The notes under the pieces were generated by a model. It searched no databases and was not told the DNA's origin. It saw only the letters and a program-made list of their open reading frames with translations. The position numbers were made by a program, and so were the translations under genes. Source: DASUBV01 sp035763085 (GTDB lineage Bacteria; Actinomycetota; Actinomycetes; Streptosporangiales; Streptosporangiaceae). From it: DNA of 29,660 nucleotides. The stretch covers positions 1 through 29,660 of the forward strand of contig DASUBV010000089.1 of the NCBI GenBank assembly GCA_035763085.1. Reading direction: 5' to 3'. Positions 23,021-29,660 of this stretch are shown here, in pieces; position 1 is the stretch's first letter; the number at the start of each line of letters is the position of its first letter.

Positions 23021-23767
23021 ATGCCTGCCGCGCGGTATGACGAGATCGCAGACTTCTACAGCGAGCACTTCGACGGCACGGACGATCCGGCGGCCCGTGC
23101 GCTACTGGACCTGGCCGGCGCGGTGGCCGGGCTGCGGGTGCTGGATGTCGCGTGCGGGCACGGCCGGCTCAGCCGGGAACTGGCCCGGCGCGGAGCCGCG
23201 GTCACCGGCGTGGACATCTCGGCGGCGCTGCTCGCCAGGGCCACCGAGGCGGAGCGAGCTGCTCCCCTGGGCATCAGGTACATCCACGCCGACGTGACGA
23301 GGGCCGACGAGCTCCGCCAGGCCCGTTTGGCATCGGCATCTTACGACCTGGCCACCTGCAGCTTCGGACTGACGGATATCGACGCGCTGCACCCCGCCCT
23401 CGGCACGGTCAGCGCCGCGCTGCGGCCGGGCGGCCAGTTCGCGTTCACGATCTTGCACCCGTGTTTCGGTGGCGCGACGGACATCGCCGGATCGTGGCCG
23501 ACCGGCGGCCGGTACTACGACGAGGGGCGCTGGACACCGCGCGACGCCCGGTCTACGCTGCGCCGCCAGGTCGGCACGAGCCACCGGATCCTGTCGACGT
23601 ACCTCAACACGCTCCGGGAGCACGACTTGTGGCTGGACCGCATCGTCGAGCCGGAGCCGACGGCGGGCTGGGACCCGACCCACGTGGCCGACCGCCAGCC
23701 AGTCTTCCTCGCCGCCCGGTGCCGGAAGGTCTCATACCGCCACCCGGATCGCCAGGCGTCGCCGTAG
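23021..23767 (+). CDS. class I SAM-dependent methyltransferase
   Basis: 248 residues. RYDEIADFYSEHF at the N-terminus, motif I LDVACGHG (41-48), GVDISAALLA (motif II), then ASYDLATCSFGLTDI and AALRPGGQFAFTILHPCF (motifs III and post-III) place it in the Methyltransf_25/11 group. The HPCF segment and the C-terminal TYLNTLREHDLWLDRIVEPE, followed by a QPVFLAARC strand, resemble many uncharacterised actinobacterial methyltransferases. The acceptor is unknown. The start at ATG 23021 fits a leaderless mRNA. It is convergent with the phosphatase-like gene. Confidence 0.88.
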   Translation: MPAARYDEIADFYSEHFDGTDDPAARALLDLAGAVAGLRVLDVACGHGRLSRELARRGAAVTGVDISAALLARATEAERAAPLGIRYIHADVTRADELRQARLASASYDLATCSFGLTDIDALHPALGTVSAALRPGGQFAFTILHPCFGGATDIAGSWPTGGRYYDEGRWTPRDARSTLRRQVGTSHRILSTYLNTLREHDLWLDRIVEPEPTAGWDPTHVADRQPVFLAARCRKVSYRHPDRQASP

Positions 23768-23827
23768 CAGGAGGGTCCGCGCCACCAGGAGGATTCCGCA
23801 CCTGGGTGACCCCAGATCCTCTCGCTA

Positions 23828-23864
23828 AGCCCGGCCCGTTCAGCGCGGCGGGACGGGTCGGGCT
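23828..23864. terminator. 12-bp stem terminator between convergent genes
   Basis: AGCCCGGCCCGT (23828-23839) and ACGGGTCGGGCT (23853-23864) pair over 12 positions with one mismatch and a 13-nt loop, overlapping the TAG of the phosphatase-like gene. Likely a bidirectional terminator. Confidence 0.65.
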
Positions 23865-24675
23865 AGTCAGTGAGGGGCCACCAGAGGGCGGTGGCGTCGT
23901 CTTTGAGCTTGATGCGGGGCCAGCGCTCAGCGTCCGGGTCGCTGGCCTCGGCCTGGCGGACCTGGCTGATCAACTCGGCCGGGCCAGCGGTGCGCAGGAT
24001 TTCCAGGACGGCCGGCCAGCCGAGCAGGCCGAACTTGTCGGTGATCCGGGCGGCGCCATCGCTGAGCAGCGCGACGGCCCGCAGTCCGTCCAGCGGCAGG
24101 ATGCCGGTGCGGGCCCGGGCCGCGACTCCGGGATCGGCTCCGGCGGCCCGGTGCGGGTCGGTGATGATCACTGGCGGGAGGCCGGGCCCGTAGTCGGCGG
24201 CGACGGTGGAGTCGGACAGGGCCAGGTACGCGACGCCGCCGGGCTCGGCGCGCAGGGCGGTGACGGTGGCGGCGGGCGTGGCCGGGCTGGTCAGGTCGCA
24301 GGTGGCCTCGTGCCGGGCCCGCACGTCAGCGATACTTTCGGCCAGCGCCGAGCCGAGCGGCACGGGCGGCGTGGCGGTGATGGCGGCCAGGTAGGTGGCG
24401 CCGAGCGCGGCCGCGTACCAGGCGACGCCATGCTGGCAGCCAGTGTCGGTGCCGCGCGGGATGGTGGTCGCGCCGTCCAGCAGGACGGCGGCCCCGGGAC
24501 CCACCGCCGCGAAGTCCTCGTTCGGCCAGCCGGGCGTGCCCGCCTCGGTGGCCAGGACCACCTGCGCGCTGATGACCGGCGACGGGCTGGCCGGGCTCGC
24601 CGGGGCGCTCGGGCTCGCTGGGCTCGCCGCGGCGGCCGGGGGCGCGGCGCCAGGTCCGTCAGAGCGCGCCGGCAT
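23863..24675 (-). CDS. PP2C-like (PPM-type) protein phosphatase
   Basis: 270 residues. PPM-family metal-site motifs appear in order: PNEDFAAVGPGAAVLLDGAT (Glu53, Asp54 and the Asp67-Gly68 pair), VAYLALSDST, VALLSDGAAR (Asp206) and KDDATALWWP near the end (Asp259/Asp260). Such enzymes are Mn/Mg-dependent Ser/Thr phosphatases; stand-alone cytoplasmic forms are common in actinobacteria. The first 34 residues are an Ala/Ser/Pro-rich repeat, probably disordered, so the true start could be downstream. The ATG at 24675 overlaps the upstream acetyltransferase gene by 17 nt, implying coupled translation. The target is unknown. Confidence 0.82.
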   Translation of the reverse strand: MPARSDGPGAAPPAAAASPASPSAPASPASPSPVISAQVVLATEAGTPGWPNEDFAAVGPGAAVLLDGATTIPRGTDTGCQHGVAWYAAALGATYLAAITATPPVPLGSALAESIADVRARHEATCDLTSPATPAATVTALRAEPGGVAYLALSDSTVAADYGPGLPPVIITDPHRAAGADPGVAARARTGILPLDGLRAVALLSDGAARITDKFGLLGWPAVLEILRTAGPAELISQVRQAEASDPDAERWPRIKLKDDATALWWPLTD

Positions 24676-25159
24676 AGATGACCGCCTCGAGGCCGAAGGG
24701 CCGGGATCGCTTCTCCGGGCGCAGGCCGATCTTCTCCGCGACTCGCTGGGATGGCACGTTGGCCGGGTCGATGATGGCGATCAGCCGCCGGAAGCCGCGC
24801 ACGTCGCGGGCGTAGTCGCGAGCCGCCGCGGCCGCCTCGGTGGCCAGGCCCTGGCCCTGCAGGCTAGTCGTCACGTGGTAGCCGACCTCCACCTCCCGGA
24901 CGCCGTCCACCTGCTGATATACCAGGCCACAGTCGCCGACGAACTCGCCGGTCTCGCGCAGGGTAACCAGCCACAGCCCGAACCCGTGCTCGGCGTAGTT
25001 GCTCTTGTTCCAGTTGATCCAGGCCTGGGCCTCGTCGCGGGTCCGGGGACGGGGATAGTGCCGCATCACCTCGGGGTCGCCCAGCAGGCTGGCCATGTCA
25101 TCCAGATCGGCGTCGGTCATCTCGCGAAGGGACAGCCGGGCTGTCGTGAGCACTGCCAC
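24659..25159 (-). CDS. GNAT N-acetyltransferase, RimJ/RimL-like
   Basis: 166 residues from GTG 25159. It opens with TARLSLREMTDADLDDMASL, the usual RimJ/RimL-type first strand and helix. GLWLVTLRETGEFVGDCGL, VEVGYHVTTSLQGQGLATEA (the acetyl-CoA pyrophosphate loop QGQGLA) and DPANVPSQRVAEKIGLRPE follow. It acetylates an amine of a small molecule or of a protein N-terminus. A TAGGCT -10 box lies 8 nt upstream on the minus strand, so a leaderless mRNA is likely; GTG 25153 is an alternative start. It is divergent from the second acetyltransferase by 66 bp and overlaps the phosphatase-like gene. Confidence 0.9.
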   Translation of the reverse strand: MAVLTTARLSLREMTDADLDDMASLLGDPEVMRHYPRPRTRDEAQAWINWNKSNYAEHGFGLWLVTLRETGEFVGDCGLVYQQVDGVREVEVGYHVTTSLQGQGLATEAAAAARDYARDVRGFRRLIAIIDPANVPSQRVAEKIGLRPEKRSRPFGLEAVIYAGAL

Positions 25160-25166
25160 GCGGGCC

Positions 25167-25172
25167 AGCCTA
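25167..25172 (-). promoter_or_regulatory. -10 box of the minus-strand acetyltransferase
   Basis: TAGGCT on the minus strand ends 8 nt before the GTG at 25159. No Shine-Dalgarno is visible. It lies close to the oppositely directed promoter at 25190-25218, so the two may share control. Confidence 0.5.
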
Positions 25173-25189
25173 ACCGGCCCGGATTTGTG

Positions 25190-25218
25190 TTGCCCGGTGC
25201 CGCGGCGGCCGTTATGGT
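25190..25218 (+). promoter_or_regulatory. promoter of the plus-strand acetyltransferase
   Basis: -35 TTGCCC (25190-25195), a 17-bp spacer and -10 TATGGT (25213-25218); the ATG at 25226 is 8 nt past the -10 box, so the mRNA is probably leaderless. Confidence 0.55.
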
Positions 25219-25225
25219 GCGCGGC

Positions 25226-25711
25226 ATGGAGATCCGGGAGTTCGCAGCGGCGGACTGGCCGCAAGTCTGGCCGATCATCGCGGAGGTGGTCCGGGCGAAG
25301 GACACCTTCATGTACGACCCGGCGATGACCGAGGGGCAGGCGCGGGACACCTGGATCGAGGCGCCGCCGGGGCTGACTGTCGTGGCCGTGGACGGCGGCC
25401 AGGTGGCCGGGACAGCCAAGATGGGACCGAACTACTCCGGGCCGGGAGCGCACGTGTCCTCGGCCAGCTTCATGGTCGCGGCGAGCGCGCGCGGCCGGGG
25501 CGTGGGCAGCGCCCTCGCGGAGTTCGCCGTTGGCTGGGCAAAACGCCATGATTACGCGGGCATGCAGTTCAATGCCGTGGCTGAGTCAAATGAGCACGCC
25601 GTCCGGCTGTACCAGCGGCTCGGCTTCGAGGTGATCGGGACGGTTCCCGGTGCCTTCGCGCACCCCCGGCTGGGCCGGGTGGGCATGCACATCATGTACC
25701 TCGGATTCTGA
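25226..25711 (+). CDS. GNAT N-acetyltransferase
   Basis: 161 residues. MEIREFAAADWPQVWPII is the typical first strand and helix. Later come GTAKMGPNYSGPGAHVSSAS, then FMVAASARGRGVGSALAEFA with the acetyl-CoA loop RGRGVG, and MQFNAVAESNEHAVRLYQRL leading to GFEVIGTVPGAF. The sequence is close to the group of phosphinothricin-acetyltransferase-like and L-amino-acid acetyltransferases. The ending HPRLGRVGMHIMYLGF is characteristic of this subgroup of GNATs. The acceptor is unknown. It is a single gene, divergent from the other acetyltransferase. Confidence 0.9.
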   Translation: MEIREFAAADWPQVWPIIAEVVRAKDTFMYDPAMTEGQARDTWIEAPPGLTVVAVDGGQVAGTAKMGPNYSGPGAHVSSASFMVAASARGRGVGSALAEFAVGWAKRHDYAGMQFNAVAESNEHAVRLYQRLGFEVIGTVPGAFAHPRLGRVGMHIMYLGF

Positions 25712-25794
25712 CCCGCGGCAGCTGCGCTGGCGGCGTTTCGCCGCCCGGGGGCCGTGGCAGGTCCAGCCAGGCGCGCCATGCGACATTGCGCGCG

Positions 25795-25800
25795 TAGGGT
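25795..25800 (+). promoter_or_regulatory. -10 box of the aldo/keto reductase at 25809
   Basis: TAGGGT ends 9 nt before the ATG at 25809; no Shine-Dalgarno and no clear -35 box are visible. Confidence 0.4.
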
Positions 25801-25808
25801 TGCAGATC

Positions 25809-26840
25809 ATGGACTATCGCACTCTTGGCGGCAGCGGCTGCGCTGTGTCGGCCTACTGCCTGGGCACGATGACCTTCGGAACCGAGACCGACGAGGCGGG
25901 CTCGCATCAGCAGCTCGACCGGTTCGTGGCGCAGGGCGGCACGTTCGTGGACACGGCCGACGTGTACAGCGGCGGCGCCTCGGAAGAGATCATCGGGCGC
26001 TGGTTCGCCAGCCGCCCCGCCGACGTCACCGACCGGGTGGTGCTGGCCACCAAGGGCCGGTTCCCGATGTCGGGCGAGCCCAACGCCGCGGGCCTGTCGG
26101 CGCGGCACCTGACCCGCGCGCTGGATGCCTCGCTGCGCCGGCTCGGCCTGCCCAGCATCGACCTCTATCAGGTGCACGCGTTCGACCCGTGGACGCCGCC
26201 GGAGGAGACACTGCGCACCCTGGACGGCTTCATCCGGGCCGGCAAGATCCGCTACTACGGCCTGTCCAACTTCACCGGCTGGCAGCTCACCAAGCTGGTG
26301 CACCTGGCGCGCGCGATGAACGTGCCTGCGCCGGTCACGCTGCAGCCGCAGTACAGCCTGCTGGTCCGCGAGATCGAGTACGAGATCGTGCCGGCCGCGC
26401 AGGACGCCGGGATGGGGCTGCTGCCGTGGAGCCCGCTGGGCGGCGGCTGGCTGTCGGGCAAGTACCGGCGCGACCAGCGCCCGGCCGGCGCCACCCGGCT
26501 GGGTGAGAACCCGGCCCGCGGCATGGAGGGCTACGACCGGCGCAACACCGAGCTGACCTGGCAGGTGATCGACGCGGTGCAGAAGATCGCCGATGACCGC
26601 GGCGTGTCGATGGCCGAGGTGGCGCTGTCCTGGGTGACCGCCCGCCCGGCGGTGACCGCCACGATCCTCGGCGCGCGCACCACCGAGCAGCTTGACACGA
26701 ACCTGCGCGCTGCTGACCTGGTGCTCACCGAGGCCGAGGCCGCCACGCTGGACGCGGCCAGCGACCCGCAGCCCGTCGACTACCCCTACGGCGAGATGGG
26801 CGTCGAGCAGCGCAGCCGCCGCCTGGCCGGCGGGCGATAG
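25809..26840 (+). CDS. aldo/keto reductase (AKR, YajO/AKR9-12-like)
   Basis: 343 residues of the (beta/alpha)8 NADPH-dependent reductase family. MDYRTLGGSGCAVSAYCLGT and MTFG open the barrel. The catalytic tetrad is Asp48 and Tyr53 in FVDTADVYSGGASE, Lys82 in LATKGRF and His123 in LYQVHAFDPWTPPEE. The NADP-binding end has GARTTEQLDTNLRA. It reduces aldehydes or ketones of unknown identity, or oxidises sugars in the reverse sense. The length and the YSGGASEEIIGRW segment fit the long AKR subfamilies. It is followed on the same strand, 48 nt on, by the DUF4037 gene, which has its own probable promoter. Confidence 0.92.
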   Translation: MDYRTLGGSGCAVSAYCLGTMTFGTETDEAGSHQQLDRFVAQGGTFVDTADVYSGGASEEIIGRWFASRPADVTDRVVLATKGRFPMSGEPNAAGLSARHLTRALDASLRRLGLPSIDLYQVHAFDPWTPPEETLRTLDGFIRAGKIRYYGLSNFTGWQLTKLVHLARAMNVPAPVTLQPQYSLLVREIEYEIVPAAQDAGMGLLPWSPLGGGWLSGKYRRDQRPAGATRLGENPARGMEGYDRRNTELTWQVIDAVQKIADDRGVSMAEVALSWVTARPAVTATILGARTTEQLDTNLRAADLVLTEAEAATLDAASDPQPVDYPYGEMGVEQRSRRLAGGR

Positions 26841-26852
26841 CGCAAAACTCAG

Positions 26853-26882
26853 TCGACATCCGGACCGGCCGCCGGCTGGGAT
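26853..26882 (+). promoter_or_regulatory. possible leaderless promoter of the DUF4037 gene
   Basis: -35 TCGACA (26853-26858), an 18-bp spacer and a -10-like TGGGAT (26877-26882) ending 7 nt before the ATG at 26889. The -10 lacks the usual second-position A, so the call is modest. Confidence 0.4.
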
Positions 26883-26888
26883 CGGCTT

Positions 26889-28070
26889 ATGAGCCAGCAG
26901 ACGGTGAGCGGAACAGGTGATACGGCGGGCGGAACCGACGATGCGGCGGGCCGCGCGGCCGGCGCGCCGGGCAGCGCGCTTGCCGCGCCGGCGGGCGGAT
27001 CGGGCGGCATGGCCAGCGTGCCGGGCGGCGCGGTTGTCGCGGCGTACTACCGGGAGGTAGTCGGTCCGCTGCTCGGCCGCGAGCTGCCCGGGCTCCGGCA
27101 CGCGGCGGCGCGGCTGGGCTCGGGGTCGGACGTGCTCGGCCTGGACGACGCGCGCAGCCGCGACCACGACTGGGGGCTGCGGCTGACGCTGCTGGTCGAC
27201 GAGGCCGACCGGGCGGCACTGCCGGCGGTCCGGGACGTGCTGGCCGCCGGGCTGCCGGACAGCTTCGCCGGGCTGCCCGCCCGGCTGGCAACCACCTGGG
27301 ATCCGGTGCCGGGGCACCGGGTGGACGCGGACACGGTGGGTGGGTTCGCCGCCAGCCGGCTGGGCGTGAACCCGCTGGCCGGCCTGTCCACCCTGGACTG
27401 GCTGACGCTGACCGGGCAGAGCGTTCTGGAGGTGACCGCCGGCCCGGTGTACGCCGACACGACCACCGAGCTGGCCCGGCTGCAGCAGATCCTGGCCTGG
27501 TACCCGCCCGACGTGGAGCGGTACGTGCTGGCCTGCGGGTGGCAGCGGCTGGTGCAGCGGCTGCCGTTTGTCGGGCGGGCGGCCGATACCGGCCAGCCGC
27601 TGCAGTCCGTGCTGCTGTCCGCGGGTCTGGCCAGCGACCTGCTGAGCCTGGCCTTCCTGCTGCACCGGCGGTGGGAGCCGTACGAGAAGTGGCGCGAGGC
27701 GCTGGCGGCGGCGCTGCCCGGCGCTGGCCGGCTGCTGCCCCTGCTGCAGACCGCCGCCACGGCGCCGGGCTGGGCGGACCGGGAGGCCGCGCTGGCCGGC
27801 GCGGCGGAGCTGCTGGCTGAGGTGCAGCGGCAGCGCGGGCTGCCGGTGCCGGACGTGATGGTGACCTCGTTCTTCGACCGGCCCTACCGGATCGTCTCGG
27901 AGGACCTGGCCACGGGGCTGCTGGCGCAGATCACCGATCCGGAGCTGGCCAGCCTGCCGGTGCGGGCCGGCAGCGTCGGCCAGTGGGCGGACTGCGCGGA
28001 CGTGCTGGCCCACCCGGAGCGCCGGCCCGCGCTGGCGGCGGCGTACCGGGCGTGGCGCGGCCAGGGCTGA
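26889..28070 (+). CDS. DUF4037-domain protein (nucleotidyltransferase-like)
   Basis: 393 residues. The DUF4037 signature is clear: LGSGSDVLGLDDARSRDHDW, with GSGSD at 77-81, a further Gly/Asp pair, and SRDHDWG at 90-96. It resembles a nucleotidyltransferase-type metal site. The rest is helical, with GFAASRLGVNPLAGLSTLDW and LFLLHRRW-like segments typical of the family. The biochemical function is not established. The first 45 residues are Ala/Gly-rich and unlike the family start; the in-frame ATG at 27009 (residue 41) would give the usual N-terminus, while the promoter-like sequence before 26889 supports the longer form. Confidence 0.85.
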   Translation: MSQQTVSGTGDTAGGTDDAAGRAAGAPGSALAAPAGGSGGMASVPGGAVVAAYYREVVGPLLGRELPGLRHAAARLGSGSDVLGLDDARSRDHDWGLRLTLLVDEADRAALPAVRDVLAAGLPDSFAGLPARLATTWDPVPGHRVDADTVGGFAASRLGVNPLAGLSTLDWLTLTGQSVLEVTAGPVYADTTTELARLQQILAWYPPDVERYVLACGWQRLVQRLPFVGRAADTGQPLQSVLLSAGLASDLLSLAFLLHRRWEPYEKWREALAAALPGAGRLLPLLQTAATAPGWADREAALAGAAELLAEVQRQRGLPVPDVMVTSFFDRPYRIVSEDLATGLLAQITDPELASLPVRAGSVGQWADCADVLAHPERRPALAAAYRAWRGQG

Positions 28071-28106
28071 GGGCCTGGCACGGCCAGCGCTGAGTCAGGA
28101 CTGCCT

Positions 28107-28125
28107 GAGTACTGCCTCAGTACTC
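28107..28125. terminator. terminator between convergent DUF4037 and AKR genes
   Basis: GAGTACT and AGTACTC form a perfect 7-bp stem around GCCTC, overlapping the AKR stop codon. The same bases are part of a tandem 11-bp near-repeat, ACTGCCTGAGT/ACTGCCTCAGT (28100-28121). Bidirectional terminator likely. Confidence 0.6.
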
Positions 28126-28953
28126 CTCGCGGGCGTCGGCGTCGACGGCGGCGGCCTCGCCCAGGTCGAGGCCGGCCAGCGCGGCCATCTCGTTGTCAGT
28201 CAGCTCGAACCCGAAGACGTCCAGGTTGGCGCGCTGCCGTTCCTCGTCGGCCGACTTGGGGATGGCGACGATGCCCTGCTGCACCTCCCACCGCAGGATG
28301 ACCTGCGCCGGCGTCATGTCGTGCGCCCGGGCCGCCGCGATCACGGCCGGCGCCTCCGGCACGCGATGGTCGAGGCCCAGCGGGCTCCAGGCCTGCGTGA
28401 CCACGCCCGCGGCGTCGAGCCACTTGCGGGTGTCCGTGCGGGCCAGCGCCGGGGACAGCTCGATCTGGTTGACCGCCGGCGCGACCCCGGTCGCGTCCAG
28501 CAGGGCCGTGATGTGCGCGGGGGCGAAGTTGGAGACGCCCGCCGAGCGGATCAGGCCCTCGGCGGCCAGCTCCAGCATCGTCTCGTAGGACTCGACGAAC
28601 CGGCCGACCATGGGCAGCGGCCAGTGGATCAGGTACAGATCGAGGTAGTCCAGGCCCAGCCGCTCCAGGCTGGCGTGCACCGCGACGCGCGTCTCCGCGC
28701 GGCCATGCTCGGCGCCGCGCAGCTTGGTCGTGACAAACAGCTCAGCCCGGCCGACGCCGCTGCGCCGGATGGCCTCGCCGACAGCCGCCTCGTTCTCGTA
28801 CTTGGCCGCGGTGTCCAGCAGCCGGTAGCCCATGCTGATCGCGCGGGTCATGGCCGCTGCGCCGGACTCCCCGTTCATCGGGTAGGTGCCCAGGCCCAGC
28901 AGCGGGATCTGGTGCCCGGTGTTCAGCGTGCGAGCCGGGACCGCGGCGGTCAT
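28117..28953 (-). CDS. aldo/keto reductase (AKR5-like), coupled to rhamnose isomerase
   Basis: 278 residues, the size of 2,5-diketo-gluconate reductase-type AKR5 enzymes. NTGHQIPLLGLGTYP opens the barrel. The catalytic tetrad is Asp47 and Tyr52 in YRLLDTAAKYENEAAVGEAI, Lys77 in VTTKLRG and His110 in LYLIHWPLP. GVSNFAPAHI and AWSPLG follow, and IPKSADEERQRANLDVFGFE is the NADPH-binding C-terminus. The ATG overlaps the TGA of the rhamnose isomerase by 1 nt (TGATG), so the two are translated together. A role in rhamnose breakdown, for example lactaldehyde reduction, is inferred from this coupling only. Confidence 0.92.
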   Translation of the reverse strand: MTAAVPARTLNTGHQIPLLGLGTYPMNGESGAAAMTRAISMGYRLLDTAAKYENEAAVGEAIRRSGVGRAELFVTTKLRGAEHGRAETRVAVHASLERLGLDYLDLYLIHWPLPMVGRFVESYETMLELAAEGLIRSAGVSNFAPAHITALLDATGVAPAVNQIELSPALARTDTRKWLDAAGVVTQAWSPLGLDHRVPEAPAVIAAARAHDMTPAQVILRWEVQQGIVAIPKSADEERQRANLDVFGFELTDNEMAALAGLDLGEAAAVDADAREEY

Positions 28954-29660
28954 CAGCTGCCCCAGCTGGCGGGGGTGCCGCCGATCCGCTCGGCGGTGAT
29001 CTTGTCCTGGTAGCCGGACCGGTGATACGCGCCGACCGGGTCGGGGTCCAGGCCCATCTCGGTCCGCAGGTCCGCCAGCAGCGGCCGGACATCAGTGTTG
29101 TAGGCATCCATCAGCACGGCGTGCGCGCCCAGCACATCCTGGCCCCGCTGCGCAGCGGCCAGCGCGTCACCGTCGACCAGCAGCGCCTTCGCCGCAGCCT
29201 CCTGCACGTTCATGACCGACCGGATCTGCGCCGGGATCTTCGGCTCGATGTTGTGACACTGATCCAGCATGAACGCCACCCCCCCGGCCGGGCCCAGCGC
29301 CCCGGCCCGAGCGACCTCATGCAAGATCCGGAACAGCTGGAACGGGTCCGCGGCGCCGGCCATCAGGTCATCATCCGCGTAGAACCGGGAGTTGAAGTCA
29401 AACCCGCCCAGCCGCCCCGCCCGCAACAGCACCGCCACGATGAACTCGATATTGGTCCCCGGCGCATGATGCCCGGTATCGACGACCACGGCCGCCCGGT
29501 CACCCAGCGCCACGCAGTGACCCAGCGCGGTCCCCCAGTCCGGCACATCCGTGGCGTAAAACGACGGCTCGAACAGCTTGTACTCCAGCAGCAGCCGCTG
29601 CCCGCCCCCCAGCCGCCCGTACACCTCCGCCAGGCACCCGGCCAGCCGGTCCTGCCGCCC
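28953..29660 (-). CDS. rhaI: L-rhamnose isomerase, RhaI type (C-terminal part; start outside window)
   Basis: The frame stays open to the window edge, giving the last 235 residues of a protein that is usually 390-430 long; the GTG at 29624 is an internal Val codon. LLLEYKLFEPSFYATDVPDW, VVVDTGHHAPGTNIEFIVAV, LGGFDFNSRFYADDDL, PFQLFRILHEVARAG, FMLDQCHNIEPKIPAQIRSV and NTDVRPLLADLR match the RhaI (Pseudomonas stutzeri-type) sugar isomerase TIM barrel. The enzyme interconverts L-rhamnose and L-rhamnulose with Mn or similar metal in the cytoplasm. In GGFDFNSRF an Asp stands where, from memory, the P. stutzeri enzyme has a metal-binding His. The downstream AKR gene overlaps the stop by 1 nt. Confidence 0.9.
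   Translation of the reverse strand, partial: GRQDRLAGCLAEVYGRLGGGQRLLLEYKLFEPSFYATDVPDWGTALGHCVALGDRAAVVVDTGHHAPGTNIEFIVAVLLRAGRLGGFDFNSRFYADDDLMAGAADPFQLFRILHEVARAGALGPAGGVAFMLDQCHNIEPKIPAQIRSVMNVQEAAAKALLVDGDALAAAQRGQDVLGAHAVLMDAYNTDVRPLLADLRTEMGLDPDPVGAYHRSGYQDKITAERIGGTPASWGS

Noticed and set aside
25692..28013. 773-codon minus-strand open frame
   Set aside because: Antisense to the aldo/keto reductase and DUF4037 genes, with low-complexity composition; shadow frame.

Overview
This is high-GC DNA with the coding style of an actinobacterium (Actinomycetes). The signs are GTG starts, many start codons 7-9 nt downstream of a TANNNT -10 box with no Shine-Dalgarno (leaderless mRNAs), an F420/FMN luciferase-like oxidoreductase, FCD-type GntR and short MerR regulators, a DUF4037 protein and a RhaI-type rhamnose isomerase. 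I see no rRNA, tRNA, CRISPR array, transposase or phage gene. It reads as a mosaic of small chromosomal operons, not a mobile island. I cannot name the species.

Left part (1-7028): the 3' end of a VOC/glyoxalase-fold gene; a nucleotidyltransferase; a luciferase-like oxidoreductase co-transcribed with its probable MerR regulator from a MerR-type promoter (19-bp spacer holding an inverted repeat); a 14-TM-type DHA2 drug exporter divergent from an ArsR-type regulator; and a membrane-anchored or exported type-B carboxylesterase. Middle-left (7408-11737): an AhpD/carboxymuconolactone-decarboxylase-like protein, a SAM methyltransferase, a proline iminopeptidase and a long pRiA4b ORF-3-like protein.

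Centre (11892-18863): a complete peptide-type ABC importer operon on the minus strand, in the order lipoprotein binding protein, permease B, permease C and a fused two-headed ATPase. A strong hairpin lies between the binding-protein gene and the permeases. The operon is divergent from an FCD-GntR regulator, and the shared intergenic region holds the palindrome TGGTATACCA, a fitting GntR/FCD operator, plus a promoter with a perfect TTGACA box.

Right (19107-29660): a methyltransferase; an aminoglycoside-phosphotransferase-fold kinase; a left-handed beta-helix protein; a three-part protein ending in an apparent ADP-ribosyltransferase R-S-E signature, followed by a small unknown protein; another methyltransferase; a PP2C-like phosphatase overlapping an N-acetyltransferase gene; a divergent second N-acetyltransferase; an aldo/keto reductase; a DUF4037 protein; and a second aldo/keto reductase translationally coupled to a rhamnose isomerase that runs off the window.

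The points most worth a second look are the ADP-ribosyltransferase-like protein and its small neighbour (21424-22814), the MerR promoter, the GntR operator region, the alternative-pairing leader before the 23021 methyltransferase, and the exact 20-bp-phased GCTGAGC array after the 19107 methyltransferase. Convergent gene pairs are separated by GC-rich hairpins without U-tracts, as is common in actinobacteria.
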